From Halisarca cf. caerulea (lineage: Eukaryota; Porifera; Demospongiae; Chondrillida; Halisarcidae), in contig CAUJGJ010000397.1 of the NCBI GenBank assembly GCA_963170055.1, forward strand, positions 157,501 through 221,500: a stretch of 64,000 nucleotides of DNA, read 5' to 3'. The notes below the pieces were generated by a model, which searched no databases, was not told the origin of the DNA, and was given only the letters and a program-made list of their open reading frames with translations. A program made the position numbers and the translations under genes. Positions 32,656 through 43,324 of the stretch are shown one piece after another (within the stretch, counting starts at the first letter, position 1; each line of letters begins with the position of its first letter).

Positions 32656-33059
32656 TGTTCGTGCGGTTTTTCCTTTTATAGCGAAACGGTTGCTTGAATA
32701 GGTTTCCACTACAGTTGAGAAGGAACACGATCAAATCTTGTAAAATAAAGAAACTAGAAATCTATGCAGTTATCTGACTAATATCAATGTACCCATCTAG
32801 AAACAAATGATCGAACGAAAAGAGCGCTGAAGTCGACGATCATCGAAGTGCAGACCTTGTGCACGTACGCGTATGTCTAGTCTCGCGTAGTCATTTTGCC
32901 GATCCGAAAATGGCTGATCCGGCGAATGTATGGGATTTGCCTATTAATTTTTTTCTCGCTTTAGAAGTGTAGGTATTGCTTCAAAACCTACAAAAGGCAC
33001 TTCGCGCTAACAATCGGAGCTCACTGGCGAAAGATGAGACCTCTGGACCCTTCGTGGCG

Positions 33060-33380
33060 ACCTGTAGCCCAGTTCGAAAAAACGACGAGAAGAATAAGAA
33101 GAAGAAGAAGAATAAGAATAATCTTAAAATGGTACTGGTGTTGCGTAGCCATACATTTTCGTCTAAAATTGCAAAGTTCTTTAAAGAAATTGGCCTACGA
33201 AGGGTTTTAACTACTTCATCTTATAGCTAGTGTGTCAAAAGGTACCAATATCACTTTTAAATGTTACTAACTGTACTGCATCGTTAGTTTTCAGACGAAA
33301 ACAAAATTTGCGCTAATGTATGGCGGCCATGTTTTTTCCGTGTCAATCCTACATATGGAGTACTACCGTACTCCATGATA
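33060..33380 (+). repeat. Dispersed repeat with GAA tract and 3' hairpin, copy 2
   Basis: AGAAGAATAAGAAGAAG near 33090, GCGCTAATGTATGGCGGCC near 33310 and stem ATGGAGTAC/GTACTCCAT with loop TACC (33355-33376). Compare copy 1. It is followed by unique AT-rich DNA and a (TA)n at 33419-33453. Confidence 0.65.
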
Positions 33381-33414
33381 TATAGATTATATTTATTGTA
33401 TAGTTATGTGTACA

Positions 33415-33455
<41 letters not shown>

Positions 33456-33514
33456 AATTTTTAATAATTTCAATGAAAAGGTCACATAGCTGCTTACAAT
33501 AATAAACATAATGC

Positions 33515-33756
33515 AACAAGTAATTCGAGTTAAAAACTCGCACGCACTCGAATCACTTGCAAAGCATTGGAGTGTAAGTGCACAGCTGAACATTCATTGA
33601 ACATACTGTTTATTGTAACTGGACAATTGTTTTGAAAACAATTGCCATATTTGGCAATTGTTTTCAAAACAATTCCTATAACTCATTTCTGTATAAATTC
33701 ATACTTCTCTATTACTATTATATAAATTCTCTATTATAAGACTTTCCTTCAAATCC

Positions 33757-33815
<59 letters not shown>

Positions 33816-33866
33816 GACGAGCGTTACACACCGGAAGTCCAAATGAAAACAATATAGGGGCTGCCT
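33515..33866 (-). mobile_element. Hel-B element, 5'-truncated
   Basis: The left 3' hairpin is shortened in its loop (AACTCGCACGCACTCG). The body with the AAAACAATTGCCA palindrome and (TA)n at 33763-33812 follows, then the CGGACGAGCG..CCGGAAGTCC block. The sequence stops inside the 5' hairpin at GGGGCTGCCTG. Confidence 0.8.
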
Positions 33867-34558
33867 GTGTAAAGTAAATGTACAAAAGCACATAAGCATT
33901 CATCATATCTAAGGTAGAATCTTCATTCAGACATATTTACTTCCTGCATGTGTCTATAATTTCTGCAAAGGTAAACAGAATTTAGCGAAAGTAAGTACAT
34001 GCACCCTAAATGCCATATGCACACATGTACTCACATCATGTACACACATACGCACATCACATAGAGAAACACACGTACAGAGATACACACACAATGAACA
34101 ACATAAATTTACAGTGGTATATCTACACACATAATATTAATACACTAACATGTACATACTTATACACACATCACAGACACACACACACACACACACACAC
34201 ACACTACACAGACACCACACAGACACATACACACACAAGCATACAAAGCACTCAACTATACATCACACACATACAAAACACACAATCTTACCAATTGCCT
34301 TCATGATTTAGCGTATACTCAGAACACGAAAAGAAAGAACAATAAACAATGAGACCATAATACCCACACACCCACACACCCACACACCACACAGACACCC
34401 ACACCCACCCACACAAACATACAAACAAAGCACTCAACTATACATCACACACATACAAAACACACAATCTTACCAATTGCCTTCATGATTAAGCGTAACA
34501 CTATATTCTGAATACGAAAAGAAAGAACAATAAACAATGAGACCATAAACACACACAC
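33867..34558 (-). other. (CA)n DNA with minus-strand exon-like modules
   Basis: Two modules, 34292-34318 and 34472-34505, lie between a pyrimidine-AG acceptor and GTAAGATTG donor on the minus strand. They are near repeats of one another and related to those at 11652 and 11922. They follow the Helitron Rep exon in its reading direction. Confidence 0.5.
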
Positions 34559-35026
34559 CTGATCATGCAACTGCAGCTCACTCTTCCTCATGTACCAATA
34601 CTGCTTGGTACCACGGACGGACTGCAACATTGTGGTGAGGCGAGCTTCAATGAGTGGGTCAGCATACTCAATCTGCTTCAAGAGATTACCTGCAGAAAGG
34701 GACAAGTTCCTGCTTGACTTGAGCATGCTGAACACACCTGATGATAGCTCGAGAAGATATAACAAGGATCCTTGTTCAGTAAGTGGGACTTAACAAACTC
34801 AGCCGAAGAAAGCTTCACCTTAGGAAGCTTTCTCTGGGAGTTTGCTAAGTGCTCTCCAAACTATCCAGTGGGATATTCCACTGGGAAGCACATGACATCC
34901 AAGAACTTTATCCAGTTTGACAGAGGAGTATCTGTGATGTTGATCATTTTGTACTGCTCAATATCACTCTCCACAAACAAAGAGTTGTCTATGCATTTGT
35001 GTTTGATCTTATCCGCTAAGCTAAAT
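34559..35026 (-). pseudogene. Helitron-like N domain fragment
   Basis: The minus strand encodes NWIKFLDVMCFPVEYPTG, a stop, then SSAEFVKSHLLNKDPCYIF, and after a frameshift MLKSSRNLSLSAGNLL and RGTKQYWYMRKSELQ. These motifs precede the HUH core in Helitron polyproteins (Helitron-like N domain). The exon ends at a GTGTGT donor (34558) before the HUH motif. It is diverged from the 17957-28692 Helentron and so another family. One stop (about 34865) and one frameshift (about 34745) mark it as dead. Confidence 0.75.
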
Positions 35027-35130
35027 CATGCAACAAGTAATTCGAGTTAAAAACTCGTGGGGGCTGCCGCACCACGCACTTGAATCACTTGCAAAGCATT
35101 GGAGTGTAAATGCACAGCTGAACATTCATT

Positions 35131-35440
35131 AATGTCCTCACATCCTCCACGTATCGATGGGACCATCTAAATACCTACCTGTTAATGACACCATGGTGCG
35201 TTCTTACCTGGCTTCTAAGGGTGATTGTTTAAAGAACCCCTTCTTGGAATAAGGGGTGTGTGTCCCCCCCAGGTGCTGCATGATTCTGCCTGCCAGATTG
35301 TAGCCTGACTGCCTACACCACCTGAGTAGTGCTGGTAACTGCCGATGACATGTTAAAGTGATACCCTTATAGTGCACCTGGGGGACCAAGACCCACACCA
35401 CCCCTTGTCATGCCTGAAAGGCGGAGAAACACATTCACAC

Positions 35441-35499
<59 letters not shown>

Positions 35500-36039
35500 C
35501 GATACTCGGGACTGATTCAGCCATTCCGTCCTATACACCCGAAACAAGCCAGGACTGTTGATGAACTGCAAGTTAATAATAATACTAGGGTGCAGGAGAC
35601 GCAGACAGACACCACAGAATAATGAGCCTTCTTTCACTACGAGGCCAGTAGCGCGCGCTTTTCGATAACTGCGCATGCGTCGCATTATCAATTAGGGCAT
35701 ATCACTTCTGGCTAGGCGTGGCAAGCCGTTCCAAATGTAGACATTAAATCCATTCAACTGCACTAAATTCCATTTAATGTCCTTACATCCTCCACGTATC
35801 GATGGGACCATCTAAATACCTACCTGTTAATGACACCATGGTGCGTTCTTACCTGGCTTCTAAGGGTGATCTTTTAAAGAACCCCTTCTTGGAATAAGGG
35901 GGGGTGTCCCCCCCAGGTGCTGTGTGATTCTGCCTACCAGATTGTAGCCTGACTGCCTACACCACCTGAGTAGTGCTGGTAACTGCCGATGACATGTTAA
36001 AATGATACCCTTATAGTGCACCTGGGGGACCAAGACCCA
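35131..36039 (-). repeat. DIRS split direct repeats A-(CA)n-B-A
   Basis: A units 35131-35395 and 35776-36039 are about 97% alike. The B unit 35501-35775 matches 40545-40818. (CA)n at 35449-35496 sits between A and B. The junctions read ATTCCATTTAATGTCC. Confidence 0.9.
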
Positions 36040-36296
36040 AATTTTCCATTCCCCCAATTGAGGTATAATATATAGATGGAAATAAACTGTTATGTGAACA
36101 CTTACAATTTACAACTAGTCCACTCCGTCAACTATCAGACAAAAAAAAGAACGATACTGTGGATACATCCATATGGTACCTGGAAGTATAAATGAAATGT
36201 ACTATTATTAATCGAAGCAACTTTAAGATAGCACAACTAATGTATTACACATATTAATAACGAACGTTAATAAACCCTGAGTATATGTGATAATGG

Positions 36297-37108
36297 TCAC
36301 TGATTGGGAGCCTGGTAGAGTTGATTGCATATAGTGAGTTGAGAAGACACCCTAGCCAGCTCGGGCTCTGAGGGACGGATGTATCCCTGATACGCAAAGC
36401 TTCGCCAATGGCCAAGGGTCTTGATAGTGGAGTCAGGGACTCCTCCCGCACTGGCTGAGGATGCTGTGCCAATCCTAAAGCTGTGCCCGTTAAACTTTGA
36501 CCCCTGTAGTCCTTGGGCTGTCAGGGCAGCCTGCACTTGCTGTACAAGGTATGCTCTTCTTAGTGGCTGCTTATTGTGCTGAATAAAAATAGGGGACCCA
36601 CCTCCTCCCCTCTTACTGCCAGGTAATCCAACAGGGCTGCCACTGGGCATATGTCCCCCTCAGTGAGTCCAAGTGCAACCTGAGAGCCATGTCCAAACTG
36701 ATCTGTCTTGGACTGCTTGATTGTTATCCTGAAATACGGAGGGGATACGGATTGGACCAGCTGTATGTCCCCTACAGTGAGATGGAGGTGTGGATCGAAT
36801 GTAGCATTATCTGGCAGTAGAAATTCTGTGCACCGAAGAAAGCCAAAGAAGCCTGTACAGCAGGCTGCCCAGATCATGCGTTTGTTAAAGGATAATGGGT
36901 TCTGGGCCAGGTGAGCCTTAATTCGATCCTTTAGAGAAATGGTGATAGGGAGTCTCTGCCTTGCCCCTTCAGGATGGTTCTGCAGTCTCTTCACCCCTCT
37001 GAGCAAGATCTTCATATGGGGTGAGTCGAAAGAAGGGAGGGTGCTTGAAGGGTCTGACAAAACGCGGAAATACCTGAGTGCTGCTAAGTATGACTCAATT
37101 GTGGACAC
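36297..37108 (-). pseudogene. DIRS tyrosine recombinase
   Basis: Integrates the circular DNA intermediate without target duplication. Two overlapping frames (37108-36560 and 36650-36297) make one protein of about 270 residues. Conserved residues: Arg in GFLRCTEFL, the HxxR motif in HSFRIGTASSA, and GHWRSFAYQGYIRP with the likely nucleophile Tyr. A 2-nt gain in a T run near 36585 (CTATTTTTATTCAG) breaks the frame at GPLF/IQHNKQ. All recognised catalytic residues remain. Confidence 0.8.
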
Positions 37109-37231
37109 CGAAAGACCCTGCGTCCAGGGTCAGGGTCAGGGCATCATTATTTAGGCAGGGTGGCCTTTAGCCATAGGCTATTATCACAGGCGTCCCCAAG
37201 TAGGCCACAAACAGGGTGACTGTCTCCTGAG

Positions 37232-38475
37232 TTATGGGCGTTGGGGGTAAGGAGAAGGCTTGAGCAAAGGCCAGGTATCTTGACCACGCGCAGCGGGACA
37301 CCCTTCCGTTTTAACCTGTGAGGCCTGCCTCCAGAAATTGTTGAACCTTAATCTCCAGCTCAGCGAGGTCCAGTCTGATGGCTCCAAGCATAGGAAGTGT
37401 ATGAGAGGCCTGGGGACCTGTGTAGCAGAAGGTAGAGAGGACGGGAATTGTTTGAGAAAAGCATGAGTCCTACCCCTAGATAGGTGGTCTGTCCCCACGT
37501 TCTTAGCACCTGCAATGTGTGTCGCACGAAGGTGAAAATCAAATTGGGCCTGAAAGAATGCTAGGCACCTCAACATGTCACATGCTTTAGGATCACGAGC
37601 ATGGATAGAGTTTACTTGTGACACTACGGCTGAGTTGTCAGAATGGCAGAGCACTGACTTGCCTGTTCGGCCAGGGTGCTAAAGATGGCGGGGGCTGAGG
37701 CCAGGCCAAATGGGAGTTGGAAGTCTATATACAATTGGTTGTCCCATAGCACACCCAGGAAGCAACGCTCGTCAGGGTGAATGGGAATGATGCGGTATGC
37801 CTCATGAGTATCAAGCTTTGCCATCAGTGTGCCTGTGCCCAATGCGTGCATTAGCAAGGCTGCATCGTCCACTGATGAGTAGGACTAATGAGTCCACTCG
37901 TGATGGAGGTTGTCGTTAACACTGAGATTTGGTGGCCTGGAGAGGTCCACTATCACCCTAAACTTGCCTGGGGTGGACTTTGGAACTACTCCCAGGCTGC
38001 TGACAACCACCCCTGAGCAGGCCTTTGGGTCTAGGGGGCCTATTGTATAGCCGGCTTCTACCTGGCGTTGGAGGTAGCTTGAAATTACCTGGGGTTGCGT
38101 CAGTGCTGACGGATGGTTTCTTTTTGATGACTGATACTGCACGTTTGAACGGAGTCCCAGACGAAAGCCAGACCGCATCCCGTTGAGCAAGCTTTCCACC
38201 CAATCCCTGTGTGGATGGCTGGCCAAGGCTGCCTGCCATTCCTCGACTCTCAGTGGTGTGGAGATGGGTGTTGACAGTAGTAAGTCCTGCAATGCTGGGG
38301 CTACGATGGATGGGTGTTGCACCCTAGATGATTGCAGCTGACAGAATTGGTTGGCCAGTACCCGGATGGTAGCTTGGGATGAGCACTGTGGTAGGGGCTC
38401 GTCTGTGGAGAAGGGGATACTAATAAGTAGTGGGTTGGACAACCTGCTTCTACCAAGGCTTTTGTCATAAAACAA
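37232..38475 (-). pseudogene. DIRS reverse transcriptase / RNase H, internally deleted
   Basis: 38475-37885 covers the N-terminal part with GVVVSSLGVVPKSTPGKFRVIVDLS. After an in-frame TAG the frame goes on with SSVDDAALLMHALG and LPFGLASAPAIFSTLAEQ. It then jumps out of frame at about 37660 to the RNase H region (LCHSDNSAVVSQVNS, HIAGAKNVGTDHLSR). The palm segment with the catalytic YxDD-type motif is absent. Mobilisation, if recent, must have used RT from another copy. Confidence 0.75.
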
Positions 38476-38821
38476 ATCAGGGGCCTATCTCCCACCCACA
38501 CCTACAGGTGTCTGGGCCGACTAGTAACTGTGCATGACATTGCCCAACAAGGTAGAGCCCAAAGCCCTTGATTTGGTGTGCCCACTTGGCTATAGGGGTG
38601 GCCAGGTCACTGCATGGACCTACTGGGGGGTTGTACAATATCTAAGCAACTAAGCTACTTGTCTACGCATGCACGTTAACAACGAGGGCAGTAGCTATAA
38701 TTAAGAATCAACCATCTTGACTAGCAGCTTGAGTAAAAGGTTCGGCATAGAGCACAAATGAACACAAAAACAAACTCAAAATCGGCAAAAGTATCTGCCT
38801 GCATGGGAGGTAGCCCAAGTT

Positions 38822-39919
38822 CTAAAGTGGGGCTGGACCCTGTCGGCGTTCCCCTGGGGGTGGTCGTTTTGCGGGGGTGTGCAGCAGATGACAATCACGT
38901 GCTGGATGACTGCAGGAGCGGCATATACCATAGGCATGACGGTATTTGCATTGCTGGAAAAAAACACTCGCCCCTATTAAAGCGACGGCACAACTCCGTT
39001 TCTTCCCCCTGGGCACCTGCTCGATATGAAGTGGTGACTTGAGCTGACCCTGCTGGCTGTGGGTGTTCACCATTGCAGCAAGCCAAATGTCTGGCTCTTT
39101 TCTATCCCAGGCCAGGGAGGGATTTACAGCTGCTGCCTGGCGGAACAGCCTATCGTATCGGAACCAAACCCACCCAGGGACCTCCCGAGCTAGCCGGGCA
39201 ATGATGGTTGTGTATGTCACCAATGTGACTGCCCGCTCTGGCTTCAGCTGGACTGTAATTGCAGCAAAGATAGAGAAGGCCAGGATCCAGTCTGTGATTG
39301 ACACCACTTGGAATTTCTTCTGCTTCTCTTTATCGGTTGACTTATCATCAGCAGCACGTTCAAATGCCCACTCCAGGGCCTCTGGCAGTAGGTCTCCTAA
39401 ATCCACATAGCTACCTTCTCGTATCTTTTTCACCAAACCTGCTGGGATGCCCAGTAGGCCAGTGTTGGGAACGAGCAAGGGTGATGTGTCTGTTTTGGAG
39501 GTGGTTGCCTGGTCTGGGCCTGTGGTGTTGGAGGCCCCTATTGCTGGGCTGAGGAGTGTCATATCAGCGGACCCCCCAGACGAAGTGGGGGTCCCTGGTC
39601 CCTGGGACTGGGATGGTGCAGGGGGCCATAAAATGAGGGCCGGTGGATGCCCTGACAGGGTTCCCGTGAGCCGAACTGCAGGGGGGAGAGGATGGGCTAG
39701 TGCATATGCCTTCCACAATAGTATGCGGCAGGTGCAGGGTAATGTGCAGTCAACAATGGGGAGGGGGACATGTTGTTCAAGATAGGGGAGTCTGAAGTTG
39801 AGCGGGGTGACCACCTTGAGAGGCAGAGGTGCCAAGGTGTACCGGTTACTGGCCCACATGAGCAAGTATGCATGTTTAGAAGTAACAATGGGATGCTGCT
39901 TGTGGCAATTAGTTACCAC
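38822..39919 (-). CDS. DIRS Gag-like protein, ~365 aa
   Basis: An intact frame. The middle is Pro/Ser/Thr-rich, followed by a conserved helical region (LPEALEWAFERAADD, VSITDWILAFSIFAA, WVWFRYDRLFRQ). The C-terminal Cys/His cluster (FQQCKYRHAYGICRSCSHPARDC) is typical of metazoan DIRS Gag proteins. The expected cysteine-bearing start of that cluster reads KRSCAVALIGASVFF, which looks locally frameshifted. It probably packages element RNA. Confidence 0.7.
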   Translation of the reverse strand: MVTNCHKQHPIVTSKHAYLLMWASNRYTLAPLPLKVVTPLNFRLPYLEQHVPLPIVDCTLPCTCRILLWKAYALAHPLPPAVRLTGTLSGHPPALILWPPAPSQSQGPGTPTSSGGSADMTLLSPAIGASNTTGPDQATTSKTDTSPLLVPNTGLLGIPAGLVKKIREGSYVDLGDLLPEALEWAFERAADDKSTDKEKQKKFQVVSITDWILAFSIFAAITVQLKPERAVTLVTYTTIIARLAREVPGWVWFRYDRLFRQAAAVNPSLAWDRKEPDIWLAAMVNTHSQQGQLKSPLHIEQVPRGKKRSCAVALIGASVFFQQCKYRHAYGICRSCSHPARDCHLLHTPAKRPPPGERRQGPAPL

Positions 39920-40952
39920 TCAAGGATTTGTGGTTGGAGCCAGGCTCCTGCCTTAGCCTACCCCCCTAGGAACAAGTTGGTACTTATTCTCTCCCTGCCA
40001 TGTGGTAAGGCATATACAAATGAAGCAGACTACTATACAAAGTGGCTTAGGAGCGTGGCCTGGGCCCTGTGATTCTAAGGAAGAGTGAGCGGTTGGGGCA
40101 GACCCCAGCCCAGTGCGATCTTTCCAGTATGGACTGGCCTCTGGCAGGAGTCTTAAATGCTATGCAGTATTATAGCTGAATGCATTGGGCTGGTCCCATA
40201 AGTGCCAATTTAGCGGTATATATATATGCGCATACGGAATGAGCTCCTGTACATGAGGTTGTGTGTGGAAGCCCTAATTGGCTGTGGCAAATATTGGCAA
40301 GGGCTAGTAGGCGATAAGGGCCCACACGGCTGGTGGTCACGATGGGTGAGCGTCGTGAGTAGCCAATACACTTACGAGATCTTACAAAGTGACATACCCG
40401 TAAGAGATCTCTAGGAATTGACTTACTTGGCGGCGTTGACGAGGTCAATGAGGGCGAAACAGAGACAGAAGGGGTCGTGACCGATGAGGAAGGACCTGTG
40501 ACCTGGGGTGACAAACTTGAGACTGTGGAGCACGAAGGAGAGGTGATACTCGGGACTGATTCAGCCATTCTGTCCTATACACCCGAAACAAGCCAGGACT
40601 GTTGATGAACTGCAAGTTAATAATAATACTAGGGTGCAGGAGACGCAGACGGACACCACAGAGTAATGAGCCTCCTTTCACCACGAGGCCAGTAGCGCGT
40701 GCTTTTCGATAACTGCGCATGCGTCGCATTATCAATTAGGGCGTATCACTTCTGGCTAGGCGTGGCAAGCTGTTCCAAATGTAGACGTTAAATCCATTCA
40801 ACTGCGTTAAATTCCATTTGAACATACTGTTTATTGTAACTGGACGATTGTTTAGAAAACAATTGCCATATTTGGCAATTGTTTCTGTATAAATTCATAC
40901 TTTTCTATTACTATTATATAAATTCTCTATTAGAAGACTTTTCTTCAAATCC

Positions 40953-40999
<47 letters not shown>

Positions 41000-41133
41000 C
41001 GACCGTTACACACCGGAAGTCCATATGAAAACAATATAGGGGCTACCTGCTGCAGCCCCTAAAAACTCAATCGTGTCCTTTCGAAAGACTCCCGATGACA
41101 CTACTGCAACAGGAATGAAGCATTATTCCTGGC

Positions 41134-43300
41134 TTAAATCCTCATACAAGGTGTGTTTGTTTGCAGCAGCCCTATCAGACACCAATCCAACTCCTGAGCT
41201 GAACAAAGGCAAGTTGGTTCTGGCAAACGTGTCATGACACATGACATCCCATACCAAACTTCTACCATGTGCCAGGGAATCAGGGATACTCCATCTGGGC
41301 ATCTTTCATCACCTTGACAAAGTCCACGTGGCTTTAGAGTGGCAGGTATGTCAGCGTCTACCAAGGCACGCTTGACTATATCATTCAGTGCTGAGTGGCG
41401 AGGCAGCCTGCCCTTACTTCTGCAGCAGCTTAGTGCATGAAGTCCAGTGTCTTCTGTCCAAGCTCCACACTGAGTGCAGCTGTGAAGTAAACAAAGGGAT
41501 GAGCCGAGCCGAAGACCAACCACTACACGGATGCAATAATTATCCAACCTCAGACCCAATGCTGACACTGGAGGAACACTCAACCATGCTCCTGACTCTT
41601 TCTGTTGAGAGGCTATTAACCTAGCTCCAGTGGTTGCATCAGCCTTGGAAAAGAGAGAGGCAGCAAGTACTTCGGGAACAGGCCTATCCCAAACTTTCTG
41701 AATGCATCTGTCTCTACCGGTAGGGGGATTGACTGATCCAGAGTTGGACTTCCAAAGGTGCAGTGCTTCATCAAATAAGGGGTTTCCCATGGTCGAGAAT
41801 CGCATGGGGAAGCAGGGCTAAAGCTGTAGTAGATGTACCAGCAGCGAAGGCCATAAAGGCGGATGGTGCTAGCATGGTAGCACTCCTAATACCCAACCCC
41901 CCCAAGTTGATTGGTAATGAAGCCTGGATCCAACTCTGGTCAGTGAGTTGAATGTTGCAGATACGAACAAGCAAGGACCGCAACACATCATCGAATTGGG
42001 CAAGGGTGGATGACTTGAAAATCGGAGCAGTTCGAAGGACATAAAGCACTTTGGGTATGGCTAAAGCATGTTGGAGGAGGCATATGGCATCATGTAGATT
42101 GTAGCTACTCTAAGCGGGTACCTAGCATTTTCAATTGCTCTATCTTCATCTCCCAAACTTGGTTTGGGGGATGAAGTGACTCAAGTCCCTCAATTGGCGC
42201 TCCAAGTAGGGTTGCCCTGGAGGGCTCTACCATGGAAAGTGAAGGAGATGAAGAGAGCATACTGGACCTTGTGGGCTCATCATTGCAAATGATCTCAGAC
42301 TTGTCATGATTCAAGAACAAGTTGAAATCCCTTGCATGATCCTCAAGTAAATGCAGGTCAGCTTGGACATCTTCAACATTTTGTAGCTAGTCTGCGAAGA
42401 CTGCAGCCCACAGCAATTGGCCTTACTCAACCATCCTTCTTGTTCAAAGCAGTCAGGGTGGCCCCAAAGAAAACGGGACAAGCCCCCATAGGCACACACA
42501 CCCCAATCACGAAATTCACAAAATTGGTCAAAGACTCAATAAGGTTGTCAGATCCTTCACTCTGGGCGTAAATGACTGGCCTTGGTGACATCACCAGGAG
42601 ACACAACTGGAGGGGGTGTAGTCGAGTCTAGGGGTGGGAAGGAGCAATCCATGTGTGCCAGGGGGTGCTTTTCCTGTAGTAGTTTCAGAGACTCCCTATC
42701 TGCCAGCCAGATGAGTTCACTTGAGCAGATCAAATGCACTGCACCCCTGAAATCACCATCTTCTAACTTAGCTTCAACCATTCTAGCCAATGTAGGTCTT
42801 TTCCCACCCATGGGAAATGGCTGGGTCAGGCTCTTGTTCAATTGTGTGATTTACACGAGTGGCTAAACTCTTCCTGTGACCACCGTGATTTGGTTGGGAC
42901 AGGCAACGGCGACTGAAAAGACATAAACATTTTTAAGCGGCATCTTTGTTTTCTCTGACAATGTCATTAAGGATGGTGGTGAATGCCTTAGTGCACGGCG
43001 CTCACAAACCACATGGGATCCTGTCAAGATCTTGCAGTTAACTGGCCCAGGGTTGAGTACCGTATCCTGAAGGGGACTGGGTGGAAGTTGGCTCTGGTTC
43101 AGGGAGGGAATCACAGGGGAAACCAATGGCGGAGGAGATCGATGCGGTTGAGAAACTGGCTGATGGTGACCACTGGTGGCAATTCTGAACCCAGACATCG
43201 GCTTGGTATTGGGCCATGAATCCTTATGTTTTCATCCTGCCAGACTTGTAAAAGCCGTCCACAACCAGAGCACGAAGAAAAGGATGAAGGCATCTTCTGA
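41134..43300 (-). pseudogene. RLE-type (R2/NeSL-like) LINE remnant
   Basis: From the minus-strand 5' side: a zinc-finger relic (CSGCGRLLQ..IRIHGPIPSRC, about 43235-43290); a linker (42841-42557, ARMVEAKLEDGDFRGAVHLIC); an RT start (PIAVGCSLRR near 42400, broken by stops); then NHDKSEII and SWIQASLPINLGGLGIRSA. The end (41805-41134) has the CCHC motif CTQCGAWTEDTGLHALSC and RCPDGVSLIPWH of the restriction-like endonuclease. Most of the RT palm, including the Asp-Asp motif, is gone. It continues up to the CGCA MITE at 43325. Confidence 0.75.
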
Positions 43301-43324
43301 TGATGATCATGGAGAACAAAATTT

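Larger units (their letters stand above)
35131..40818 (-). mobile_element. PAT-like DIRS retrotransposon
   Basis: Minus-strand order: repeat B (40818-40545), Gag-like ORF, RT/RNase H, tyrosine recombinase, then A (36039-35776), B (35775-35501), a (CA)n tract and A (35395-35131). This is the split-direct-repeat plan of PAT-like DIRS elements. There is no target duplication against the intact Hel-B site. The RT is internally deleted, so the copy is not autonomous. Confidence 0.85.
35032..41065 (-). mobile_element. Hel-B element split by a DIRS insertion
   Basis: 35032-35130 is the 3' hairpin half and 40819-41065 the (TA)n and 5' hairpin half. Joined, they reproduce the intact copy at 53671-54000 (CAGCTGAACATTCATT then GAACATACTG). 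The DIRS element lies between. Confidence 0.9.

Noticed and set aside
32079..32701. Two identical proteins on opposite strands
   Set aside because: A consequence of the palindrome, with no codon structure.
38776..39785. ORFs opposite the DIRS Gag
   Set aside because: Shadows of a GC-rich coding strand.
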